A stretch of 64,000 bases of DNA from positions 3,942,001 through 4,006,000 of the forward strand of contig NZ_CP035088.1 in the NCBI RefSeq assembly GCF_004786035.1, written 5' to 3'. Shown here in pieces: positions 36,817 through 46,125 of this stretch. The number at the start of each line of letters is the position of its first letter. Position 1 is the stretch's first letter. Both the position numbers and the translations under genes were made by a program. This stretch comes from Pseudomonas viciae. GTDB taxonomy: Bacteria; Pseudomonadota; Gammaproteobacteria; Pseudomonadales; Pseudomonadaceae. Below the pieces are notes generated by a model. The model had not been told where the DNA came from and made no database searches. It saw nothing but the letters and a program-made list of their open reading frames with translations.

Positions 36817-38295
36817 ATGATCGACAACACACGACCGCACGCCCCGCCCATGCCTTCGCTCTCTTTCACACGGCGCAATCTACTCCAGGCCGGCATGGCT
36901 GGGATGGCCCTCGGTGTGCTGTCGCCCTGGTCGGCATGGGCCGCCTCTTCAGGCGTCCTGGTTAACGATGTGACGCTACTCAACCCGATTTGGGTGAGCC
37001 GCGTGCTCGCCCCACGTACCACGAACGAAATCCGCCAGGCCCTCACTCTGTGGTCAGGCCCAATCAGTATCGGGGGCGCCCGCTATAGCATGGGCGGACA
37101 GATTGCCGCCGAAGACAGCCTGCACCTCGATATGCGTCAGTTCAATCAGGTCATTCGTTACTCACCGGAGCACAGGGTCATACGTGTGCAAACAGGGATA
37201 CGCTGGCGCGACCTGCAGTCGGTGATCGATCCGCATGACCTCTCGGTAAAGATCATGCAGAGCTATGCCAACTTCACCGTTGGCGGAGCGCTGTCAGTCA
37301 ATGCGCATGGGCGTTATGTCGGTGCTGGCCCGGTGAGTAACTCAGTCCGAGCCCTGCAATTGGTGCTCGCCGACGGCTCGGTAGTAGAAGCGTCCCGCAC
37401 CGCCAATACCGACTTGTTCCACGCGGCCATCGGCAGCTACGGCGCGTTGGGGGTTATCACTGAGGTCGAGTTGGACCTCGCGCCAAACGTCTCGATGGAA
37501 CGTCAGGTACACCGCATGCCCGTTGCCGATTACACCAGGTTTTTCAATGAACAGATCCGCGACAACGAACAGGCTATCCTGCATAACGCCGATCTGGCGC
37601 CTCCTTACTTTGACCAAGCGACGGCCGTCACCTGGCGCACGACGGACAAAGAGCTGACAGTTGCGCAGAGGCTGGTCGCTCCGGGGCAATCCTACACATT
37701 CGATCGGACCCTCATGTGGGGTGTGACGAGGCTTCCCGGTGGTCCATTGATTCGCAAGGATGTAATCGACCCGTTGCGCTACCTCAGCCAACCGGTTGTA
37801 CGGCGCAATTACGAAGCCAGCCGGGACGTTGCCTCGCTCGGGCCTCTCGCGACACAGGACAGCACCTACGCGCTGCAGGAATATTTTGTGCCGGTCGCCC
37901 AGCTCAACGGGTTTGTCGAACACATGGCGAGCATCCTGCGGGCGCACAACGTGAACGCCGTGAACATCTCCATCCGGCATGCACCAGCCGCGCCTGATTC
38001 GTGCCTGTCCTGGGCCCGTGAAGAGGTGTTCTCGTTCGTACTCTATTATTGGCAACACGTCAGCGCGGCCGACCGCGAGAAAGTCGGCACGTGGACGCGC
38101 GAACTCATCGACGCCGCACTGTCGTTCGGCGGAACCTATTATCTGCCCTACCAGTTGCATGCCACCCGGGCACAATTCGCCCGCGCCTACCCCCACGCGC
38201 AACGCCTGTTCGCACTCAAGGCGCAATTCGATCCGGACAACCGGTTTCGGAACAAGCTTTGGGACAAGTATTACGGGGCTGGGCACATGGTGTAA
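36817..38295 (+). CDS. Tat-exported FAD-binding oxidase
   Basis: A 492-residue oxidase with a twin-arginine signal (FTRRNLLQAG followed by a hydrophobic run to about residue 42). The FAD-binding PCMH region reads ISIGGARYSMGGQ and FTVGGALSVNAHGRYVG, and GSYGALGVITEVELDLA is standard for this flavin group. The C-terminal NRFRNKLWDKYY fits berberine-bridge or alditol-oxidase-like members. It works in the periplasm after folding in the cytoplasm. Substrate unknown; sugars or polyols are plausible. Isolated gene. Confidence 0.87.
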   Translation: MIDNTRPHAPPMPSLSFTRRNLLQAGMAGMALGVLSPWSAWAASSGVLVNDVTLLNPIWVSRVLAPRTTNEIRQALTLWSGPISIGGARYSMGGQIAAEDSLHLDMRQFNQVIRYSPEHRVIRVQTGIRWRDLQSVIDPHDLSVKIMQSYANFTVGGALSVNAHGRYVGAGPVSNSVRALQLVLADGSVVEASRTANTDLFHAAIGSYGALGVITEVELDLAPNVSMERQVHRMPVADYTRFFNEQIRDNEQAILHNADLAPPYFDQATAVTWRTTDKELTVAQRLVAPGQSYTFDRTLMWGVTRLPGGPLIRKDVIDPLRYLSQPVVRRNYEASRDVASLGPLATQDSTYALQEYFVPVAQLNGFVEHMASILRAHNVNAVNISIRHAPAAPDSCLSWAREEVFSFVLYYWQHVSAADREKVGTWTRELIDAALSFGGTYYLPYQLHATRAQFARAYPHAQRLFALKAQFDPDNRFRNKLWDKYYGAGHMV

Positions 38296-38424
38296 GCGCC
38301 CAACCGGCCTCGCCATTCTGGATGGATCCCTCGATAAACCCTATGCATTAGGTGCTCTTTGCTACCCTATGGCATGATGCATCTAAGTGTTTCCCTGATA
38401 TCCATCCACCTATGAGAGCCTTCT

Positions 38425-39423
38425 GTGTCAGTGATTCCCCTAGTGGTGTGTGACGACTCCAACATGGCCCGTAAACAGGTGTTACGCGCGCTGCCCGCGG
38501 ACTGGCCGGTTTCGGTCACCGAGGCCGTCAATGGTCGCCAGGCCATGGACGCGATACGCCAGGGCCTGGGCCAAGTGGTGTTGCTCGACCTGACCATGCC
38601 GGAGATGGACGGTTACCAGGTGTTGAGCGCGTTGCGCGCCGAAGGGTTGCAGGCGCAAGTCATCGTGATCTCCGGTGACGTCCAGGAGGAAGCGGTGCGC
38701 CGCGTGCATGAGCTGGGTGCGCTGGCGTTCCTGAAAAAGCCTTTCGACGAAAATGAACTGCGCCAGACCCTAAGTCGCTTGGGACTCTTGGCGAAACCCG
38801 GCCAGGCACCGCTACAGCATCGTCCAGTATCGAACACAACCATCAGCTTCAACGATGTATTCCGCGAAACGGTCAACGTAGCCATCGGCCAGGCAGCCGC
38901 CCTGATCGCCAAGGTATTGGGCGTTTTTGTGCAGTTGCCCGTCCCCAATGTGAACATCCTCGAAGTCGGCGAGTTGCACATGGCGCTGAACGATGCCAGC
39001 AGCTCACAGCAACTCACGGCTATCTGCCAGGGCTTTATTGGCAGCGGCATCGCTGGCGAAGCCCTGCTGATGTTTCACGACTCGGAAATCAGCGACATCG
39101 CGCAATTGATGCAACGTCAGAGCAGCGACTATTCGGACCTGGAAATGTTGCTGGACCTCTCCAGCGTACTGATCGGTGCGTGCCTGACCAGCATTGCCGA
39201 ACAGATCGACGTAGGATTCTCTCAAGGCCACCCACAGATCCTCGGCCAGCACGCGGCCATTGATGAGCTGATCCGGGTCAACCGCACGCGCTGGAAAAAG
39301 ACCCTGGCGGTGGAAATCAGCTACAGCCTGGAAGGGCACGATATTCGTTTCGACCTATTGCTGTTGTTCACGGAAGACTCCATCGAGCGGTTGACCCACA
39401 AACTCGCCTACCTGATGAACTGA
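38425..39423 (+). CDS. Response regulator with CheC/CheX-like phosphatase domain
   Basis: A 332-residue soluble protein with a GTG start. The receiver domain (residues 1-120) has the acidic pair in VVCDDS, phospho-acceptor Asp in VVLLDLTMPEMDG (about residue 53), and Lys in FLKKPF. Residues about 140-320 form a CheC/CheX-type domain (FNDVFRETVNVAIGQAAALI and LLDLSSVLIGACLTSIAEQI), usually a phosphatase for receiver proteins. It is three bases ahead of a PAS-GGDEF cyclase and the two clearly form one operon, a coupling of two-component and c-di-GMP output. Confidence 0.88.
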   Translation: MSVIPLVVCDDSNMARKQVLRALPADWPVSVTEAVNGRQAMDAIRQGLGQVVLLDLTMPEMDGYQVLSALRAEGLQAQVIVISGDVQEEAVRRVHELGALAFLKKPFDENELRQTLSRLGLLAKPGQAPLQHRPVSNTTISFNDVFRETVNVAIGQAAALIAKVLGVFVQLPVPNVNILEVGELHMALNDASSSQQLTAICQGFIGSGIAGEALLMFHDSEISDIAQLMQRQSSDYSDLEMLLDLSSVLIGACLTSIAEQIDVGFSQGHPQILGQHAAIDELIRVNRTRWKKTLAVEISYSLEGHDIRFDLLLLFTEDSIERLTHKLAYLMN

Positions 39424-39426
39424 GCC

Positions 39427-40380
39427 ATGAACGATTCTATTGATCTGAACGAATTTCACTGGTTGCTTGCCGTGGTTCAGAGCATCGACGTCGGCGTGGT
39501 GGTGCTCGACCGCGACTACCGCGTGCAGGTCTGGAACACCTTCATGGAGAACCGCTCGGGGGTGCAGCCAAAGGACGCCCACAATCAGTCCTTCTTCAGC
39601 CTGTTCCCCGAAATCGATCGCCAATGGTTCAGCCGCAAAGTGGAAAGCGTCGCCACCCTGGGCACTCCAGCGTTTACGGTCTGGGAGCAGCGGCCGTATC
39701 TGGTGCGGTTCGAGAACTATCAGCCGATCACCGGCAGCGAAGAGTTCATGTACCAGAACACTACCCTGCTACCGCTGCGCTCCCCTGACAGCAAAATCAA
39801 CCATATTTGCCTGGTGATCTATGACGTCACCGACGTCGCCACCAACCGGCATCAGCTTCAGGCCGCCAATGCGCAACTGCAACAGCTCTCCAGCACCGAT
39901 CGACTGACGGGGCTGTACAACCGCGGTCATTGGGAAGAAAGCCTCAGGGCCGCCTATGCCCGACATCACCGCTATGGCAATACGTTGAGCCTGGTGATGC
40001 TCGATATCGACCACTTCAAACGAGTCAACGACGCCTATGGGCACCAGGCGGGCGACAAGGTCATCGAGCATGTCGCCAGGCTGCTGCGCGAACATGCGCG
40101 CGACTCCGATGTGGTCGGGCGGTATGGCGGTGAAGAGTTTGGTGTGGTGCTTTCGGATACCGACAGCAGCGGCGCCCAAACTTTCGCCGAACGCATGCGC
40201 CACTCCGTGGAAGCGCTGGAGGTGGTGTACAACGACCAGCACATCCGTTTCACCATCAGCCTGGGCGTGGCCGACCTGAGCCAGCCCTCGAACAGCCACG
40301 CCGATCTGATCGCCCGGGCGGACCAGGCGTTGTATACGTCGAAGAAGACCGGGCGTAACCGGGTGACGGTGCATGAGTAG
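39427..40380 (+). CDS. PAS-GGDEF diguanylate cyclase
   Basis: A 317-residue soluble cyclase. Residues about 10-130 form a PAS domain (SIDVGVVVLDRDYRVQVWNT). A coiled coil (NRHQLQAANAQLQQLSS) links to the GGDEF domain with active-site GGEEF near residue 233. The inhibitory site RDSD lies exactly five residues before it, so the enzyme looks active and product-regulated. It has no membrane segment. Located three bases after the receiver-CheC gene. Confidence 0.92.
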   Translation: MNDSIDLNEFHWLLAVVQSIDVGVVVLDRDYRVQVWNTFMENRSGVQPKDAHNQSFFSLFPEIDRQWFSRKVESVATLGTPAFTVWEQRPYLVRFENYQPITGSEEFMYQNTTLLPLRSPDSKINHICLVIYDVTDVATNRHQLQAANAQLQQLSSTDRLTGLYNRGHWEESLRAAYARHHRYGNTLSLVMLDIDHFKRVNDAYGHQAGDKVIEHVARLLREHARDSDVVGRYGGEEFGVVLSDTDSSGAQTFAERMRHSVEALEVVYNDQHIRFTISLGVADLSQPSNSHADLIARADQALYTSKKTGRNRVTVHE

Positions 40381-40425
40381 ATAATGCCGCAACAGCCCAT
40401 GCCTGATGGGCAATGCCCGCCGTGA

Positions 40426-40440
40426 GAGCTTGCTCGCGAT
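40426..40440. repeat. Single REP core remnant
   Basis: GAGCTTGCTCGCGAT matches the REP core seen at 4030-4043. No facing partner is present here. Confidence 0.5.
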
Positions 40441-40484
40441 GTCGGTGGCGCATTCAGCATTCATAGGCGAACAAAGGCTGCACT

Positions 40485-42128
40485 TCATTCACCAATGGGA
40501 GTTGGCGAGATTGCGCCATATTTGCTCATCAGCTTGAGTGTCACCCCGTTGGTCCAGCCGAAGCCGTCCTGCAACTCATACTCGCCGCCTCCACCGCCAT
40601 TTCCCTGGCCCGATAAATCGTATTTCTCTACCAGCTTGTTCTCTTTGCTGTAGAGGTTCTGAACCTGCTGCAAAAAGCGACTGCCAATCTGTTGGGCCAG
40701 TGCACTGTGCTGGTAGCGGTCCAGCCCCTCCACTGCCACCCATTGCAACGGTGCCCAGCCATTGGGTTCATCCCACTGTTGGCCGTTACTGACCTGGGTG
40801 GTGGCAATGCCACCGGGACGCAACAAGCCTTCACGTACCGCATCGGCGGTGCGATTGGCGTGCTCGGTGGAGGCCAGGCCGGTAAACAGCGGAAAAAGCG
40901 CAGCGGCGGTGAGTGGCTGGCGTTGTTGGTTTTGCTGCCAGTCGTAGTCCACGTAGAAGCCTTTTTCAGCATCCCACAAGTGCTGCTCGATGGCCCGCTG
41001 ACGCAATTCGGCGCGCTGCCCATAAGCCTGGACGCATGGCCTGTTCTGCACGGTTTCGCAGGCTTTGGCGATGGTGCGTTCCAGGTGATAGATCAGGCTG
41101 TTCAGGTCCACCGGCACAATGGATGTGGTGCGGATGGTCGCCAGGTCCTGGCCATCGCCCAACCAGCGAGAGCTGAAGTCCCAGCCGCTTTCGGCGCCAG
41201 CACGCAAGTCACGCCAGACCTCCTCCTTGGGCCTGTCCGGCGCCTGCTCGGCAGTCTTGACGTCTTGCAACCAGGATTCCTGGCGAGGCGTCGGGCTGGC
41301 ATCCCAATAGCGATTGAGCACACTGCCATCGGCCAGTTTGACCACGTGCTTGGCGGCCGTCCCAGATTTGAGCGTCTGGGCTCCGTCCATCCAATAGGCA
41401 TATTCCTTCTGCAATTGTGGCAGGTAGCGCCCATAGGCCTGGTCACCTTCGATGTGCGCCTGCAACTCCACCATGTAGGCAAAGAACGGCGGCTGCGACC
41501 GGCTCAGGTAGTAGGTGCGATTGCCGTTGGGGATGTGGCCGTAGGTGTCAATCATGTAGGCGAAATTGTCGGTCATCTGGCGAACCCGGGCCTTCTCACC
41601 GCTTTGCTCAAGTCCCAGCATGGTGAAATAGGAATCCCAGTAATACATCTCGCGAAAGCGCCCGCCCGGCACCACATAGGGCTGCGGCAAGGGCAGCAAG
41701 CTGCTGTATTGCGGCACCTGGCTATAGCTGCGGCTCAACACCGGCCAAAGGCTGTCGATGTGTTCTTCGATCGAAGCGTCAGGTTTAGACGCCGGGCTTT
41801 GCGCCTCGCCGGATTCGATGAAATTGTCGTGCACAAAAGCTTTGGGATCGAAGCCATCACTGTCCCGACGGGCCAGGTAATCGGCGCGAATTTTCGCCGG
41901 GTCACGCTTGGGCAGCGCGTCCACGAAGTGTTTCTGGTCAGTGAAAAGCTGCCCGCGCTGAACCGCTTCAAACAGTTCGGGGTAGGCCTGGTCGGGCGGC
42001 AGATTGGCTCGCCCCTGGGCATCTTCGTAGCTCCATGTCGCGGGCGGTTGGCTTGAGCAAGCCGCGCAGAGCAGCGCGGCGAGGGATAGGCTGGTGAAAT
42101 CCATTGGTCGCATAGGCAACTCCATCAT
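40485..42128 (-). CDS. treA: Periplasmic trehalase TreA
   Basis: A GH37 trehalase of about 547 residues. Both family signatures are present: PGGRFREMYYWDSYF and QWDEPNGWAPLQW. The catalytic Asp lies in ESGWDFSSRW, and a Gly-rich stretch (GQGNGGGGGEYELQDGFGWT) precedes the general-base Glu region near the C-terminus. The leader ends LLCAAC, so it may be lipid-anchored in the periplasm. Starts at 42128, 42113 and 42104 are possible. It hydrolyses external trehalose to glucose. No transporter or regulator is adjacent. Confidence 0.93.
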   Translation of the reverse strand: MMELPMRPMDFTSLSLAALLCAACSSQPPATWSYEDAQGRANLPPDQAYPELFEAVQRGQLFTDQKHFVDALPKRDPAKIRADYLARRDSDGFDPKAFVHDNFIESGEAQSPASKPDASIEEHIDSLWPVLSRSYSQVPQYSSLLPLPQPYVVPGGRFREMYYWDSYFTMLGLEQSGEKARVRQMTDNFAYMIDTYGHIPNGNRTYYLSRSQPPFFAYMVELQAHIEGDQAYGRYLPQLQKEYAYWMDGAQTLKSGTAAKHVVKLADGSVLNRYWDASPTPRQESWLQDVKTAEQAPDRPKEEVWRDLRAGAESGWDFSSRWLGDGQDLATIRTTSIVPVDLNSLIYHLERTIAKACETVQNRPCVQAYGQRAELRQRAIEQHLWDAEKGFYVDYDWQQNQQRQPLTAAALFPLFTGLASTEHANRTADAVREGLLRPGGIATTQVSNGQQWDEPNGWAPLQWVAVEGLDRYQHSALAQQIGSRFLQQVQNLYSKENKLVEKYDLSGQGNGGGGGEYELQDGFGWTNGVTLKLMSKYGAISPTPIGE

Positions 42129-42176
42129 GTTGTCGTTCCTGACAGACGAATGACATGAGGGAATCGCCTGGGTTCA

Positions 42177-42401
42177 TTAAAAGCCCTCCGACTTGAAGAC
42201 CTCGGGATACAACTCCCGCGCCTGCTGCTCACCAATGACATCGGCATAACGCTCAAGCTGCTCCCAGAACGCGCCGCAGGATGAACATCGATGCAAGCGG
42301 GAATGGAGAACGACGCTCACCGCAAGCTCTGGAGGACGCTGGCCGGACTCCCATAGCGCCCGGCAAACATCGCAGCCTTTTTTGGTCCATTCAGTGTTCA
42401 T
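42177..42401 (-). CDS. Small protein with two CxxC motifs
   Basis: A 74-residue soluble protein starting at 42401 (MNTEWTKKGCDVCRAL). It has CDVC near residue 10 and CSSC near residue 41, the layout of a one-site zinc ribbon, followed by WEQLERYADVIGEQQA. I do not recognise a family. It lies 48 bases upstream of treA on the same strand and could be cotranscribed with it. Its base composition is like its neighbours, so it looks like a real gene. Confidence 0.65.
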   Translation of the reverse strand: MNTEWTKKGCDVCRALWESGQRPPELAVSVVLHSRLHRCSSCGAFWEQLERYADVIGEQQARELYPEVFKSEGF

Positions 42402-42497
42402 TGAAACGTCCCCACAGGATTCCACCCGCCGTTTGGTCCGACATCAACCCCATTTTGCCTTTTACCCCTGGGCCTGGCGATGCCCGTAGAGAGGCCT

Positions 42498-42566
42498 CAA
42501 AATTGGTCTGTCCAATTTTGTTATTTATTAATTGGTCTTGCCAATATTTTTTTTGGCGTGTAGTTT
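42498..42566 (+). promoter_or_regulatory. Promoter with paired FadR/UxuR-type operators
   Basis: CAAAATTGG (42498-42506), TCTGT, CCAATTTTG (42512-42520) is a perfect nine-base dyad. A second, ATTGG-TCTTG-CCAAT (42531-42545), follows 29 bases later. TTGCCA (42538-42543) and TAGTTT (42561-42566), 17 apart, form a promoter whose -35 sits in the second dyad. The layout suggests repression by the FCD-GntR protein encoded at the end of this operon. UxuR/ExuR sites are of AATTGGTnnnCCAATT type. Confidence 0.6.
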
Positions 42567-42715
42567 CGACCCAAGATCACCCCAGCGGACGCCCGTCCGC
42601 CTACAACAAAAAAAGAGATCCTCGGAATGTGCAGATCCCTCGCCAACCGGGCGCTCAACGCCCTCCCCTCGTTAGCTGGCATTCGTCGCCTGTGTGCCCG
42701 CCAAGGAGCATCATC

Positions 42716-43726
42716 ATGCTGACTGTCATCTGTAACGAACCCGGCTTGTTAACCGCCATCGAGCGCGAAAAACCCCTCAGGAAACCGGGCGAGGTCCTCA
42801 TCCAGGTCCGACGGGTCGGGGTCTGCGGCACCGACCTGCATATCTTCACCGGCAATCAGCCCTACCTCGAATACCCGCGCGTCATGGGCCATGAGTTTTC
42901 CGGGGTTGTAGACGAGACGGACGGCGCCAGCGACCTCGCCATCGGCGATGTGGTCTATGTGATGCCCTACCTTTCCTGCGGCGCATGTATCGCCTGCCGC
43001 CAGGGCAAGACCAACTGCTGCACCCGCATTCAAGTGCTGGGGGTTCATTGCGATGGGGCGTTCACGGAGTACCTGAGCGTTCCCCACCAATTCGTACACA
43101 AAGCCGTGGGGGTTTCCCTTGATCAGGCGGCGATGATCGAGTTCCTGTCCATCGGCGCTCACGCCGTGCGGCGTTCAAATGTCCAGGAGGATAAACGCGC
43201 GCTGGTGGTCGGCACCGGACCGATCGGCATGGCGGCGGCGATCTTCGCCAGCCTGCGTGGGGCGCAAGTCACCGTCCTGGATACCCGTGAGGATCGTCTT
43301 GCGTTCTGTAAGCAACACTTGGATATCCACGCCGCCGTGCAAATCGGCCAAGGCGACAAGCAGACCCTGGCTGAACTGACAGAGGGTGATTTTTTCGACG
43401 TGGTGTTCGATGCCACCGGCAACGCACGGGCCATGGAGCGCGGGTTCGAGTTCATCGCCCACGGCGGCACCTATGTGATGATTTCAGTGGTGCGGGACTC
43501 CATCACCTTCTCCGACCCGGAGTTTCACAAGCGTGAAGCCACGCTGATGGGCAGCCGCAACGCCACCCAGGAAGACTTCCGTCATGTAGAGGAATGCCTG
43601 CGCAACGGATTGATTCCGGACGCGGCCCTGAATACCCATCGTCTGACGCTCAGCGATGTTGCCCATTCGTTCAGCACCTTGCTCGACCCCAAGCAAGGTG
43701 TCGTCAAGGCAATCATCGAGTGCTAG
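42716..43726 (+). CDS. Zinc-dependent sugar-acid dehydrogenase, L-galactonate 5-dehydrogenase-like
   Basis: A 336-residue medium-chain dehydrogenase. Catalytic zinc ligands lie in GVCGTDLHIF and GHEFSGVV; structural zinc cysteines are in CGACIACRQGKTNCC. The Rossmann loop is VVGTGPIGMAAAIFA. The ATG at 42716 follows AAGGAGC. The pairing with altronate dehydratase suggests oxidation of L-galactonate (as LgoD does) or a related aldonate to tagaturonate. A second, distant paralogue is encoded at 50358. Substrate not provable from sequence. Confidence 0.85.
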   Translation: MLTVICNEPGLLTAIEREKPLRKPGEVLIQVRRVGVCGTDLHIFTGNQPYLEYPRVMGHEFSGVVDETDGASDLAIGDVVYVMPYLSCGACIACRQGKTNCCTRIQVLGVHCDGAFTEYLSVPHQFVHKAVGVSLDQAAMIEFLSIGAHAVRRSNVQEDKRALVVGTGPIGMAAAIFASLRGAQVTVLDTREDRLAFCKQHLDIHAAVQIGQGDKQTLAELTEGDFFDVVFDATGNARAMERGFEFIAHGGTYVMISVVRDSITFSDPEFHKREATLMGSRNATQEDFRHVEECLRNGLIPDAALNTHRLTLSDVAHSFSTLLDPKQGVVKAIIEC

Positions 43727-43740
43727 GAGGAAGACGCACC

Positions 43741-45267
43741 ATGAACCCGCCGTCTTCTTTGCTTGTTTTAACCCCCGGTGATGATGTTGCCGTGGCCCGA
43801 GGCGATATTGCCCAAGGGCAACAGCTGAGCGCCGACGGCATCGTGCTGGTCGCCCGGCAACCCATCCCGTCCGGCCACAAGATCGCCCTGCGCAGGGTGC
43901 TGGCCGGCCAACGGGTGCTCAAGTATGGCCAGACCATCGGCCAGGCGACCCGGGACATCGAGCCCGGCGATTACGTCCATGTGCACAACCTGGACATGCC
44001 CACGACCAATGCCGAACACAGCGTGCGCAACATTTATGCCCCCACGGTGCCCAGCACTACTGCGGCGACGTTCGAGGGTTTCGTCCGCGATGATGGCCGC
44101 GTCGGCACCCGCAACTACATCGGCGTTATTTCCAGCGTCAATTGCTCGGCAACCGTGTGCAAACACATCGCCAACGCCTTTTCTTCGGGGCGCCTGAAAG
44201 ACTTCCCCAACGTCGATGGCGTCGTGGCGATTACTCATGGCAGTGGCTGCGGCATGGGGGCCAAAGGCGAAGGCATCGATATTCTCAAACGCACCTTACG
44301 CGGGTATGCCGATCATCCCAATTTCGCCGGAATCGTGTTGATCGGCCTGGGTTGCGAAGTCAACCAGCTCGTCCCGCTGATGGAAGAGCTCGGCGATCGC
44401 CCAGCGCCGCTCAAGGCCAGCCTGATCATCCAGGACGCCGGCGGTACTCGTGAAACCGTGCAACGGGGCATCGCCCATATCGAACAGATGCTGCCAATCA
44501 TCAACGACCTCCAGCGTACCGTCGTTGCGGCCAGCCACCTGAGTGTCGGCTTGCAATGTGGCGGTTCGGATGGTTATTCAGGCATCAGCGCCAATCCAGC
44601 ACTCGGCGCCGCTGTAGACCTGCTGGTGCGAAATGGCGGCACCGCCATTCTGTCGGAAACACCGGAAATTTATGGCGCCGAACACCTGCTGACGGCCCGC
44701 GCGGCATCCGCTGACATCTCGGCAAAATTGATGCAGCGGATCCGTTGGTGGGAAGCCTACGTGCACCACAACGATGGGGACATGAACAACAATCCCTCGC
44801 CTGGCAACAAGGCCGGGGGCATCACCACCATTCTGGAGAAATCCCTCGGCGCCGTGGCGAAGGCAGGCGCCAGCGGGTTAATGGGCGTTTACCAATACGC
44901 TGAAACGGTCGATGCCAAGGGACTGGTGTTCATGGACACCCCCGGCTACGACCCGGTGTCCGCGACCGGTCAGGTCGCGGGAGGCGCAAACCTCATCTGC
45001 TTCACCACGGGTCGCGGTTCGACCTATGGTTGCAAACCCACGCCATCCTTGAAGATCGCCACCAACACCCGCCTGTTCCAACGCATGGAGCTGGACATGG
45101 ACTTCAACGCCGGGGGTATTGTCGATGGCCTGGAGTCGGTGGCCGAGGCCGGTGAGCGGTTGTTCCGATTGATGCTCGATACCGCTTCCGGGCGTCGCAC
45201 CTGCAGTGAAGAAAACGGTTTGGGTGATAACGAGTTTGTGCCTTGGCAGATTGGCGCGGTGATGTGA
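43741..45267 (+). CDS. uxaA: Altronate dehydratase family protein UxaA
   Basis: A 508-residue dehydratase of full UxaA length. The N-terminal SAF domain (about 1-95; GHKIALRRVLAGQRVLKYGQ) is followed by the catalytic domain with GFVRDDGRVGTRNYIGV and HGSGCGMGAKGEG. GLQCGGSDGYSGISANPALG holds the iron-binding Cys region. It converts D-altronate to 2-keto-3-deoxygluconate. Related GarD/galactarate dehydratases share the fold and remain possible. It starts 14 bases after the dehydrogenase gene. Confidence 0.88.
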   Translation: MNPPSSLLVLTPGDDVAVARGDIAQGQQLSADGIVLVARQPIPSGHKIALRRVLAGQRVLKYGQTIGQATRDIEPGDYVHVHNLDMPTTNAEHSVRNIYAPTVPSTTAATFEGFVRDDGRVGTRNYIGVISSVNCSATVCKHIANAFSSGRLKDFPNVDGVVAITHGSGCGMGAKGEGIDILKRTLRGYADHPNFAGIVLIGLGCEVNQLVPLMEELGDRPAPLKASLIIQDAGGTRETVQRGIAHIEQMLPIINDLQRTVVAASHLSVGLQCGGSDGYSGISANPALGAAVDLLVRNGGTAILSETPEIYGAEHLLTARAASADISAKLMQRIRWWEAYVHHNDGDMNNNPSPGNKAGGITTILEKSLGAVAKAGASGLMGVYQYAETVDAKGLVFMDTPGYDPVSATGQVAGGANLICFTTGRGSTYGCKPTPSLKIATNTRLFQRMELDMDFNAGGIVDGLESVAEAGERLFRLMLDTASGRRTCSEENGLGDNEFVPWQIGAVM

Positions 45268-45336
45268 TTGCCGCACCACCGCTCCCACATAAATGAACAG
45301 CACCAAGCGCCTATGGTAGCCTTCGCAGACTATCTG

Positions 45337-46065
45337 ATGGACACCGTTGCCATGGTCTCACCGATCAACGCCGCCGAGCGAAAGCCGTACCAGAAAATCG
45401 CTGACCAACTGCGAAACTACATCGTCCAGGGGGATTTCAAGGCAGGCTCCAGGCTTCCTCCCGAGCGTGATTTGACCCAACTGCTGGGGGTTTCCCGGCC
45501 TTCGCTGCGCGAGGCGCTCATCGCCCTGGAAATCGAGGGCGAAATTGAAATCAAGATGGGCTCGGGCGTGTATGTCCGCGCCAGGCCCACAGATGGAAAA
45601 AATCCTGCCGGCACCTTGGGCGAAAGCCCCTCGGAACTGATGCAGGCGCGCGCCTTGATCGAAGGTGAGTCAGTGGTCCTGGCCTGTTTGCATGGCAAAA
45701 AAAGCGACTACCGCTATCTGCAGGAATGCATCGACGCCATGCGCGCCAGCATTGCCAACGGCCTGCCCCCGCTGGAAGACGACCGTAGATTTCATCAGCG
45801 TCTGGCCAAAATGAGTGGCAACTCTGCCTTGGTCCGGATCATCACTGCGCTGTTTGATGAACGACACAACCCGATTTCGGCGCACTTGAGCAAGCATTCA
45901 GAAAATGCTCTGACATGGGAAGCCGCGGTGGCCGAGCATGAAGCGATCCTGCATGCCGTCGCCAACAAAGATGTGCTCGGTGCACAAACCTGCATGCGCC
46001 AGCACTTGAGCCGTTCGGAGAACCGTTGGCTGCAAGCGCTGGAACCAGAAGACATGAGTGGCTAG
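45337..46065 (+). CDS. FCD-type GntR regulator, UxuR/ExuR-like
   Basis: About 242 residues from the ATG at 45337. ATGs at 45313 and 45352 are also possible and none has a good ribosome site. The winged helix reads KPYQKIADQLRNYIVQGDFK and LGVSRPSLREALIALEIEGE, with wing MGSGVYV. The FCD effector domain follows (ELMQARALIEGESVVLA, DDRRFHQRLAKMSGN, HEAILHAV). The opening resembles E. coli UxuR. It very likely binds the paired dyads at 42498-42545 and responds to a hexuronate or its catabolite. Confidence 0.85.
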   Translation: MDTVAMVSPINAAERKPYQKIADQLRNYIVQGDFKAGSRLPPERDLTQLLGVSRPSLREALIALEIEGEIEIKMGSGVYVRARPTDGKNPAGTLGESPSELMQARALIEGESVVLACLHGKKSDYRYLQECIDAMRASIANGLPPLEDDRRFHQRLAKMSGNSALVRIITALFDERHNPISAHLSKHSENALTWEAAVAEHEAILHAVANKDVLGAQTCMRQHLSRSENRWLQALEPEDMSG

Positions 46066-46125
46066 ACCTGCGGTGGATGGGCGCTTGTGTGGATCACTCA
46101 AACTCAATCAACTGCACACCGAACC

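Noticed and set aside
36643..36840. N-terminal extension of the YceK-type lipoprotein
   Set aside because: It would bury the signal peptide and ignore the very strong ribosome site just before 36642.
40692..42056. A 454-codon open frame antisense to trehalase
   Set aside because: The trehalase signatures on the other strand are unambiguous, and the antisense translation shows no recognisable motif.
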